64,000 nucleotides of DNA from NCBI RefSeq assembly GCF_965638725.1, contig NC_134982.1, forward strand, positions 45,555,182 through 45,619,181. Reading direction: 5' to 3'. This document shows, piece by piece, positions 54,601 to 64,000 of the stretch. This DNA is from Aptenodytes patagonicus. Its lineage: Eukaryota; Chordata; Aves; Sphenisciformes; Spheniscidae. The notes beneath the pieces were generated by a model. It had not been told where the DNA came from. It ran no database searches and saw only the letters and a list, made by a program, of their open reading frames with translations. The first letter of the stretch is position 1. Each line of letters starts with the position of its first letter. The translations under genes were made by a program, and so were the position numbers.

Positions 54601-55049
54601 ATATCATCATAATATGAATTATTAATTGTTTGGAATTCATAGCAATGCTACATGAAATGGTAATGATAGTATTCTTTTGAAAGATCTTTTTGAGAACTGT
54701 TAACTTCAGTGAGGGTAGATAGAGCCATTCTAAGGAAAATCTTCATTAGGTTAGAGAAATAAATACACAGAACTAGTTATATTGCTAAGAACAAGTATCT
54801 CAATCACACAGAAGCCTTACCAATAATTTAATCCTGTCTTCCAGTTTCTCATTTTTCTGCTGTGTATACTGCTCATACTTTTTTCTCCTAATCTTTATGT
54901 TTTGTTTACTTGAACTATAAGTGCATTAGGAATTGTACTATTTTTTTTAATTACGTATTTATTAACTAAAGTGTCTAATATTGTTGGTCCTGCTCTCATT
55001 TGGACCTTCTAAGTATATCAGTGCAAAACATAAAACAACGTTTTACTTA

Positions 55050-56298
55050 GAATCATAGAATTACAGAATCATTTAGGTTGGAAAAGACACTTAAGACCAT
55101 CGAGTCCAACCGTTAACCTAACACTGCCAAGTCTACTACTAAACCATGTTCCTAAGCACCACGTCTACACGTCTTTTAAATACCCCAGGGATGGTGACTC
55201 AACCACTTCCCTGGGCAGCCTCTTCCAATGCTTGACAACCCTTTTGGTGAAGAAATTTTTCCTCATGTCCAATCTAAACCTCCCCTGGCGCAACTTGAGG
55301 TCGTTTCCTCTCATCCTATCACTTGTTACTTGGGAGAAGAGACTGACACCCACCTCGCTACAACCTCCTTTCAGGTAGTTGTAGAAGGCGATAAGGTCTC
55401 CCCTCAGCCTCCTTTTCTCCAGGCTAAACAACCCCAGTTCCCTCAGCTGTTCCTCATAAGGTTTGTTCTCCAGACCCTTCACCAGCTTCGTTGCCCCTCT
55501 TTGGACATGCTCCAGCACCTCAATATCTTTCTTGTAGTGAGGGGCCCAAAACTGAACACAGTATTCAAGGTGCGGCCTCACCAGTGCCGAGTACAGGGGC
55601 ACGATCACTTCCCTACTCCTGCTGGCCACACGATTTCTGATACAGGCCAGGATGCCATTGGTCTTCTTGGCCACCTGGGCACACTGCTGGCTCATATTCA
55701 GCTGGCTGTCGACTGACACCCCCAGGTCCTTTTCCACCAGGCAGCTTTCCAGCCACTCTTCCCCAAGCCTGTAGCGTTGCATGGGGTTGTTGTGACCGTG
55801 CAGGGTGGATCCATGCAGTGCAGGACCCGGCACTTGGCCTTGTTGAGCCTCATACAGTTCGCCTTGTCCCATTGATCCAGCCTGTCCAGATCCTCTGCAG
55901 AGCCTTCCTACCCTCAAGCAGATCAACACTCCCACCGAAGTTGGTGTCATCTGCAAACTTCCTGAGGGTGCACTCAATCCCCTCATCCAGATCATTGATA
56001 AAGATATTAGACAGAACTGGCCCCAGTACTGAGCCCTGGGGATCAGGTTAGTCAAGCAGGACCTGCCTTTCATAAACCCATGCTGACTGGGCCTGATCAC
56101 CTGGTTCTCCTGTACGTGCTATGTGATGGCACTCAAGATAATCTGCTCCATAACCTTCCCCAGCACCAAGGTCAGGCTGACAGGTCTGTAGTTCCCCAGA
56201 TCCTCCTTCCAGCCCTTCTTGTAGATGGGCATCACATTTGCTAACCTCCAGTCAACTGGGACCTGCCCAGTTAGCCAGGACTGCTGATAATGGCTGAT
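55050..56298 (-). mobile_element. CR1 LINE, 3' portion, minus strand
   Basis: The minus-strand 3' tail is at 55050-55110 (reverse of GGTTGGAAAAGACACTTAAG...TTCTATGATTC). The reading frame 55165-56100 carries RT C-terminal motifs ([55 protein letters not shown]). It is interrupted at about 56299 by another CR1 fragment and continues at 56554-56750. Confidence 0.92.
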
Positions 56299-56553
56299 TT
56301 AATGCTGATTAATGGCCTCAAGTTGCGCCAGGGGAGGTTTAGATTGGACGTGAGGAAAAATTTCTTTACTGAAAGAGTGGTTAAACATTGGAACGGGCTG
56401 CCCAGGGAAGTGGTTGAGTCACCATCCCTGGACGTATTTAGAAGACGTGTAGATGAGGCGCTTAGGGACATGGTTGTGTTGGGTTGACGGTTGGACTCGA
56501 TGATCTTAGAGGTCTCTTCCAACCTTAATGATTCTATGATTCTATGATTCTAA
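56299..56553 (+). mobile_element. CR1 3'-end fragment nested in the minus-strand CR1
   Basis: Contains GGCCTCAAGTTGCGCCAGGG, then [19 protein letters not shown] in frame, and ends GATTCTATGATTCTAAA. Opposite orientation to its host element, which resumes with GGTGGCTTGGTGAGCACTTC at about 56561. Confidence 0.9.
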
Positions 56554-56750
56554 ATGGTTGAAGGTGGCTTGGTGAGCACTTCCGCCAGCTCCCTCAGTAC
56601 CCTTGGGTGGATCCCATCCGGCCCCATAGACTTGTCTGTGTCTAAGTGGTGTAGCAGGTGGCTAACCATTTCCCCTTGGATTATGGGGGCTTCATTCTGC
56701 TCCCCATCTCTGTCTTCCAGCTCAGGAGGCTGGGTACTCCCAGCAATTTA
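56554..56750 (-). mobile_element. CR1 LINE, upstream continuation of the 55050 element
   Basis: The minus-strand RT region resumes after the nested fragment (antisense of GATGGGATCCACCCAAGGGT). It fades out near 56750. Confidence 0.85.
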
Positions 56751-57419
56751 TTGTTGCCTCCAAAGTCTTCCCTTTCAGATACAGGAAATCAAATAGAATA
56801 AATTCTTTGGTCAGAAAAAGCTGGTTTTCTACCCTTTGGTTTATAATCCTTAAGACAAATGAGGCTGCTAATTTCACAAGATGGAAATTATCAGAATGCA
56901 GCACTTTTCCATCACGTTCCCTCCTTGTTCCAGGCTTTTGAGTGATGAATAAGAAGACAATGGGAGAACAACAGTGGGAGTAGAATAGGGATTTCTGCTC
57001 CAAGAAGCAGAAGACTGGCATAACTATTATTTTACATCTCAAAAATAATAAGACTTTTTTGCTTACTTCCTGATACTTGAGCCTGAGGATGCATACTGTC
57101 AAACTCTCCTCCACACTCACTTTCTTCCAAAATCAAGGGTTCTGGTTTTTATATGATTTCAGGTAACCACATAACAGCTGGAATTGAGGCAGCACTGTCA
57201 TCTCACTCTAGTATATCCCCTATATTTGTAGATACTCTTATTAAGAGTAGGGTGTCTGACAGTAACCACTTTACACACACAACTCCTCCCTTCAGAGGCT
57301 TTCTATTTTAACTGTACTGCACGTTGTGTGCTGCCTCTCAAAACTGAAATGACTGACGAGGACTTTCCCAATCATTGCAGTCACTGGCTGCCAGCGGCAC
57401 TCTGGCACTTAGCACACCA

Positions 57420-57960
57420 GCTAAGAGGAAAGGAGTTTTTCCTGCCCTGCAGACCTTAACGTCTGTGAGAGAGAAAGGGGCATATGCAGCAGAGAGAACT
57501 GAGTTTTCAGAAGACAGGAAGTAAATAAAAGGCAGAGGCTAGAGGAGTGAAAGCATGAAAGATGCAGCAAATCATATTTTTGTAAAGGGTTGTCCAGAGG
57601 CAGAGGACAGTCCTGAGCTTCTGAGTACCTGGACAGAAGAACAGGAAGCAAAAACTGGAGATACATGTAAGAGGGAGGCAAGGGTCAAGTAGATAGAGAA
57701 AAAGGAAATTCGGGTATGTGAAGGCGTGCAAAGGTAAAAGGGCAGGACAGTCAAAGTGAGAAACTTGAATAGATGTGGGAAGGGGTCTGAGCATGAACTG
57801 TAAGATGATGGTAGATGGACAGAAGCTGAAAGTTGGGACACTGGAAACTTGCAGAGCTGGAAAAAAAAGAAGCTTGATGGCATGGCAGAAAGGGACAGGC
57901 AGCCAGGTTGGGGACATAGTGCCTATGAGCATAGAAATAAGAGAGATGGGATCATATGCA
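57420..57960. other. Purine-rich stretch
   Basis: About 500 bases rich in A and G on the plus strand. This yields long pyrimidine-coded frames on the minus strand (S/L/F/P-rich) that look artefactual. No known element recognised. Confidence 0.4.
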
Positions 57961-58129
57961 CTAGTGTTTCTAAAACATCCTTCAAGTCACTGCCAAAATA
58001 GTATGTTTTTTCTGTCATACTTTTCTCAGAAATTACTTAACCATTCCTGCTAAAATTTCTCTGAGTGTAGCCCGGGGCAGGAATCTAGGATGACACTTGA
58101 ATGTTTTAATTATGATTCAAAACAACCTT

Positions 58130-59525
58130 GGCAAATTGGATACATAGTTTAAAACCAACTGCCAATGAATTTCAGTCAGAACAAGTACAAGGTATTACAC
58201 TTGAGGAGGAGCAAAAGATTGCTCAAATTAAGTATAGGCACTAACTGGTTAGGCAGCAGCTCTTCAGGAAGGGAGTTATGGGGTGTAGTGGACCACAGTG
58301 CAGGTGAGCCTCAGCCTCTTCTGACTGTGTAAACAACAGGTGTCAGACAGGCAAATATGAAAAGGGTTAAAACCCTGAAAGATGCATGCAGTAGGCTAAC
58401 CCCAGTGGGCAGCTGAGCCCCACGCAGCTGCTCACTCCCTCCCCACCAGTGGGATGGGGGAGAGAATCGAAGGGTAAAAGAGAAAACCTGCTGTTGAGAT
58501 AACATCTTAGTAGGCAAAGCAAAAGCTGCGTGCAAGCAAAGCAAAATAAGGGATTCATTCACTACTCCCCATCGGCAGGCAGGTGTTCAGCCATCTCCAG
58601 GACAGCAGGACTCCATCATGTGTGACGGTTACTTGGGAAGACAGATGTCGTAATGCCAAATGTCCCCCCTTCCTCCTGCTTTCCCCCAACTTTTATTGCT
58701 GAGGACTATGCCATGTGGCATGGGATATCCCTGTGGTCAGCTGGGCTCAGCTGTCCTGGCTGTATCCCCTCCCAACCTCTTGTGCACCCCCAGCCTGCGT
58801 GCTGGTGGGGCAGTGTGAGAAACAGAGAAGACCCTGATGCTGCTCAGCAACTGCTCTGCAATAACTAGAACATCCCTGTGTTATCTACACTGGTTTGGTC
58901 ACAAATCCAAAACATAGCACCGTATGAGGGGCTATGAAGAAAATGAACTGCATCCCAGCCAAAACCAGTACAACGCATGACGTAATTCTCTGGTCAGCGC
59001 TGCTAAGTCTGTGCAGGTTTACCCTGTGCAGATAGAGGAACTACGCTTCAGGGAAGATGTGAACCAAACAGGAAAAATCCAGAGAAGCAGCAAGAATGAT
59101 CATCAGTAGAGAAAATGTGTGGTGAGGACGGGTTGAAAGAAATCAGGTTGTTTACATGAAATAAGATTGGAGGGAGGAATGGGGAAACATGATAGTCTTC
59201 AAATATGTGTGAGATTTTTACATGAAATTTTTGCACAGCAGAAGAAATTAATCTGTTCTGTGTGTCTGCAATAGGACAACAAGTAACAGGCTTAAATTAC
59301 TGCAGAAAAGATTCAGATTAGAGAGGAGGAAAATATTCTTAAAGGTGCTATCTGCGGAGACCTCAGATAAACCTATTATGAACCTGGGGAGGTGGTGGGC
59401 TCCATGGCCGGGAGGCCTTTAGGAACAGGTTAGACCAGATCAGTTGGGAAAGCCTTGAACGTGGCTATGTGGTTTGGAGCTACAGAATAGAGGTAGATCC
59501 CTTCAAATCTATTTTCCTATGACTG
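58130..59525 (+). mobile_element. Old CR1/L3-like LINE remnant, split by an LTR
   Basis: 58140-58310 resembles the RT tail (ACAAGGTATTACACTTGAGGA matches the KVLHLRR region; then LGSSSS.G..LWGVVDHS). After the LTR, 59060-59520 continues as a degraded 3' end (AAAATCCAGAGAAGCAGCAAG; GTGGTGGGCTCCATGGCC; final CTATTTTCCTATGACTGTAA). Heavily diverged. Confidence 0.6.
58387..58972 (-). mobile_element. Solo LTR (same superfamily), minus strand
   Basis: Read on the minus strand it begins TGTACTGGTTTTGGCTGGGA and ends ...GGTTAGCCTACTGCA. It has the shared GATTCTCTCCCCCATCCCAC and GCCATCTCCAGGACAGCAGG-type internal blocks in antisense. Flanks ATGCA (58382-58386) and ACGCA (58973-58977) look like a 5-bp target duplication with one CpG-type change. 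Confidence 0.85.
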
Positions 59526-62500
59526 TAAAATTATAAGCAGCCGTAAAGTTTTGTAGGATTAAAATACAGAGTGCTTTTCTGTTGAAGAGTGCCAACGCTT
59601 GAGATATTCCTAAAGCAGTCCCAGGGGGAGATGCAGTTATACCTAGAAAAAGTGGGCTTACCTAAAAGGCTTGGTTTTATCCTAACAAAAGTGGACTGTG
59701 ATCTACAAATGTGCCATCTTTGCTTATCCACAGCTGTATACTTTCTGCATCTACCACTTAGAATCATCAAGGCAGTTTTGCCAGTGGAGTCCTGTTTATG
59801 CTAGGGAACTTCTACTGGCACAACTTCTGCCACTCAGCAATCATACCACTTCACACATAGCAGGCATCTCTGATATAAACCGGGGTTATTTGGGTAGTTT
59901 TAACTTTAGGATTGCAACCTGTGCAATACATTAGCAAGAAATGGTAAAGAAGATATGGTCACTGTAGCAGAAAGGGAAACTTTTGTGATATCCAGAGCTG
60001 AATCCACAAAGAAGCTAACTGCTGATGATTGCCTCCAGTTTTTCAAAATCACAATCTGAGTTTAAAACACTATATATCTTATTTTGGAAAAGTTGCTTAT
60101 TTAGTAAATTGTTTTAAAAAATCAGTAGGCAAAATGCTTATATTATCCACACGGCACAAGTCTGAAACCTTGCTTATCAGAATTCCTTTTACACCTTAAA
60201 AGCAAAGTTTGTTCTTGCTTAAGATTTTTACATTAATGCTAAGTAAATATGCTTGCCTGCTTCCCTTCCCAGTTTTACTGATACAAATCAATTTTAGATA
60301 TAACAAAGACAGTGAAATTGTGCTGCTACAACAGCATTTGAAAAAAAAATCGGTAAATATCTTAGGACACAACTTTCCCTACTTAATATCAAACATTTGC
60401 TAGGAAGGGTCTCAGGAAAGAGAAAAAAAGAAGGGCCTTTAGAAGGAATTCAAAGGCAGAAAACGATACCTCTCTTGTCCAGATCCCACTTCGCTATTAC
60501 ATGGTGGAGCTGAACCTGCAGCTGTGCTTCCAAGTAAATTGTAAATGTTGGCTCTAACAGCCTTCGCTAATTCAGTTCCTGCTGTTCAAATAGGACATCA
60601 TAGCCCATTTTTCACTTGTTCCTTGGTTTCCCTGGAATAAGTTGTGAGCTGTGTATAGTTTGGAGAAGTCATATTCTTTTGCAGATTGAGTTACTTAGCT
60701 CATTTTATCTAAATCTTCAGTAAATCCCATATCTGTAGTGGGATTACCGGTGCATGCAGCAGACGGACCATGACTACTGACCCTTTTTCAAGATGCTAAT
60801 TATTTTAAAAGCATTATGCCCTGTCTTTATCAGTATGTGCAATATGTTCATTAAAATGTGCCTTTGTAAAAAATATATTTACTAACTCCTTTCTTTTTCC
60901 CAAACATCCCAACCAGGTCATTGTGAGGCTGGTTTTAAAACCCCAGGTACTGCTGAAAACCAATAAATACTGCAACACAAATATATCCATGCTAACCTTG
61001 CTGTTATGGTATCTAAATAATGCTTTCAAATCAGTATTTAGACAAGTAGCAGATATTTAACATTTGTTTTGAATTACTGCAGTTAATGTTGTTAATACAG
61101 ATTTCAGGAAGTGGCAGGTTTCTCTAATTATGTTTTAAAGCAGAGCATTAAGCAATGAGAATGTTGTTAGCTGTATTAACATATTACAAGTAGCGCTGCT
61201 GTCATTAAAAAAAATAAGCTGGCATTTCCAGTTCTATTTTCTCTGTACAGATCTCTTGTATCCTGCAGCAAAAGCTGTAACAGTTTTTCAGATTTTGGGG
61301 GCCTCTGTGTGTGTAATGCAGAACTAGAGCAGTTATTCCTGAATCATTCCTTTAATTTAGTCTTGCTATAACATAGAAAATATTTTGCAGTAACAGTATC
61401 ACAACACGTCACGCTTATTTAATACATTTCATCCGAAGATCAGAAAACACTGTATAAAAGTATTTCAGTCTATACGGAAACTCTCTATAACCTGACACTG
61501 TCAATGATTTTGTTTGCTTTTATTCTGAAATAATGAAGAATACTTTCTTCAAACATATTTACATTTTCTTTCTAGGTATTTATGAAAATAACTTTTAAAA
61601 CATGTTCTTATTTCAATAAAGTAACTTAGAAGCATTGCTCAGAGCCAACTTCTGCTCCCAGGGTTGTTTTTTCTTATGTTATTCTTTTTAATGCAGTTCC
61701 AGCAATTAATAGAAATGGTCCTTAGAGGAGACACCTGCAACATAAAGCTAATTATTCTGTGTACTCTGACTTGCTAGAATAGGCGGAGCTAGGGATATGC
61801 GTTTTTTCTCTCCGACAACAATATATTACCTATTTTCATGTGAACAGTACTAACAAAAAATCCTATCTTGATTTAAATAGGAGCCTGTCCATTTCCTGTT
61901 AAAAACCCCCCAAACAGTTCTTAAAATAAATTTTGCAGTAGCTGGGACAACCACAGAGTAAGTAGCCAGAAGAGAATAGTCGCTAGATTCTTGTGTCAGA
62001 GGAAATAGAGGAAATGTTCTTTTCTACTTCTGAAGATGGGAATTTATTAGACCTTTTAGCAAATAATTTGGTTTTACAATACATTACCAGGAATTAGTGA
62101 GATTGGTTATGTCCCTAATCATGTTTTTTTTAAAATGTCCTTAGTCTACTTTGAAAAATTTTGAAGTGGACCTTTATTATGGTTACAAAATTGTATAAAA
62201 GAGCATTGCACTCTTAAAATGAGGGTCACAGGTGGAATGTAGCAAGGCTAATATGAAAGGTAATGGAAAAATCCACTACTTGTGTTCGCTACTTAAATGA
62301 CATGATTGGGTAAATGGATTTCTCTACTTCCTAGGAGTGTGCTTCTACATTAGTCTAGCAGCAATTAGAGAGAAGAGGTTGCTCTGCAAATTGGCTCTGT
62401 GAACCATGTAGTTCATCTTTTTATTGTGTAAAACATAAAAAATTGCTCCTAATCAATCCACTTCAACTTTCAGTCTAAAAATTATTTATCATCCCTTTCA

Positions 62501-63595
62501 GCCTAGAGCACTTCTAAAATGTTTTCCTGAAATTAACTAAAAGGAGGTGGTATTTCTGTCAGTAAGCAGATTATGGTTATGTGAGGTAAATCTTACCGTG
62601 GTAGCAACAAAGAGACTACATTATTACCGAAGAGTTCTTAACAAATTGATTAATGCTTTTAGAATAATTAGTCCACATTTCATATTTAATAGTGGTCTCT
62701 TTTTTAATAACTAAATTATGCATTGCTTGATGACAATAATACTGAAATAGCTCATTTTTTGAAACAGAAAATAAATTCTTTTGAACTTTCCTTGTTGACA
62801 GATAGCAAGTCACTTACTAAATACAGGTTCTTTTTAGCTTTTGTCTCCTGAGACCTACAGTGTGACTTCTGCTTTTATGGACAGTAATATTTTGGATTGG
62901 TTTAATTATAGTCATTAGTTTCCATGACTTGACAGAATCATTGTGTTCAGGTAAAAGGACTGGGAGTCAGGAGATAAGATTTCCACGGCAGGCTACTAGT
63001 TTGACAATGGGAAATTATTTAATCTCTGTGCTGTATTTTCTGTAGTATGTAGGCATGATGTTCATGACTGGAGTATTGCAAGGCTTAATTACACTTGATA
63101 TCCTCTGCTGAAAGAGGATCTAAAAAGTACTGTTGTCTGAATGGATATTTTGAGTTCAGTTTTGTAATCCTCTGGAAAAAAAAATTATTAGAGTTGGTGA
63201 AAGATGAGAATTCAATTTCTTTATAACAGTCAAGCTTTTTAAGTTTGTTTCTGTTCTACACTGAAGTAAACCCAAAACTTTTAAAGCATTTTCACAAGTA
63301 AAATTGCATTGAAGTATCAATTTCTGGATAAAATATTCAGATTTTCAATTTCATCCTCTCTCATCTGAAATAACTGTCTGACCTGGGATTCTATAAAACC
63401 TTCCCAACAAAAACTCTGTAAAGCTAAGTTAGTGTCTTTCATACGTTTCAGCTTGGACAATCAGGATATTTTCACAAAAACGTGTTTTGAAAATGTTGCA
63501 ACCAGATTTACTGATTTAAATATTTACTGATCAATTATATCCTACTTGTGATGTACCTGCACACATTCCCAAAGAAGATACGATCTAAGGTTATT
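59526..63595. other. AT-rich intergenic stretch
   Basis: No exon, RNA or clear transposon recognised in about 4 kb. Small open frames only. Confidence 0.5.
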
Positions 63596-63801
63596 CAGCA
63601 AAAATGTCTTTCCTGAAAGAGTGGTTAAACATTGGAACAGGCTGCCCAGGGAAGTGGTTGAGTCCCCATCCCTGGACGTATTTAAAAGACGTGTAGGTGA
63701 GGCGCTTAGGGACATGGTTTAGTGGGCATGGTGGTGTTGGGTTGACGGTTGGACTCGATGATCTTAGAGGTCTTTTCCAACCTTAATGATTCTATGATTC
63801 T
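63596..63801 (+). mobile_element. CR1 3'-end fragment (short)
   Basis: Starts at AAAAATGTCTTTCCTGAAAG and runs through GTGGTTAAACATTGGAACAG and GGTTGGACTCGATGATCTTA to TTCTATGATTCTAAC. About 200 bases, a strongly 5'-truncated CR1 closely matching the 56299 copy. Confidence 0.93.
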
Positions 63802-64000
63802 AACTGTGGCTTCCATATCTGTTTTAAATTTGCTGAAAGCAGTGGCACCACCAATAGATGATATTCAGAATGTCATGATGTTCCTATTGGTATGCAATAA
63901 TAATTTTTGAAAGTTGAAAGTCCATTAAGATAGATAGATTTCTTCTGTAATTGTTTAAGAAGTAAATTAGTGCAATCATTCTGTACAGCACGTGTGAAAA

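Noticed and set aside
57421-57932. Minus-strand frames of 86-141 codons with hydrophobic content
   Set aside because: Purine-rich plus strand gives S/L/F-rich translation that mimics membrane segments. No start context or motif.

Overview
This is vertebrate nuclear DNA, and almost certainly from a bird. It has spliced genes with CpG-island promoters, many CR1 LINE copies in both orientations, and several avian-type solo LTRs. Gene order is KIF27 - QNG1 (C9orf64) - HNRNPK on the minus strand, then RMI1 on the plus strand. That is the order of human 9q21.32. Birds carry the human 9q21 block on the Z chromosome, so a Z location is likely, but this is inference.

Layout. 1-4.75 kb holds the 5' end of KIF27: two motor-domain exons and a CpG-island promoter, with a CR1 in the intron. 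4.75-13.5 kb holds complete QNG1, four coding exons joining to a 341-codon ORF, with its CpG promoter at 12.3-13.5 kb. 14.2-35.3 kb holds complete HNRNPK: thirteen coding exons plus a choice of two terminal exons, joining to 427 or 428 codons. Its last intron hosts mir-7-1, and two LTRs sit in other introns. 33.7-35.65 kb is a shared HNRNPK/RMI1 CpG-island promoter. 35.3-40.46 kb is RMI1, with a noncoding first exon, a CR1-containing intron and a single 627-codon coding exon. 40.5-64 kb has no protein-coding gene that I recognise. It is a graveyard of CR1 copies (about 43.6-45.5, 51.7-54.6, 55.05-56.75, 58.1-59.5 and 63.6-63.8 kb), two LTRs, and AT-rich unique sequence. SLC28A3 and NTRK2 would be expected further right.

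The genes share location rather than a pathway. KIF27 is a kinesin-4 family motor linked to cilia. QNG1 salvages queuine from queuosine nucleotides. hnRNP K is a C-patch RNA/DNA-binding regulator whose transcript also carries miR-7. RMI1 is the OB-fold scaffold of the BLM-TOP3A-RMI dissolvasome.

I found no new multi-gene system. The most interesting signals are in HNRNPK: (i) a dense cluster of CCC patches, the kind of motif hnRNP K itself binds, just upstream of a frame-critical 44-nt exon; (ii) a GC-AG intron carrying mir-7-1; (iii) a 61-bp duplication that creates two alternative C-termini; (iv) a bird-type replacement of half of the mammalian nuclear-shuttling segment. All exon joins were worked out by eye from splice sites and reading frame. 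None is supported by transcript data here.
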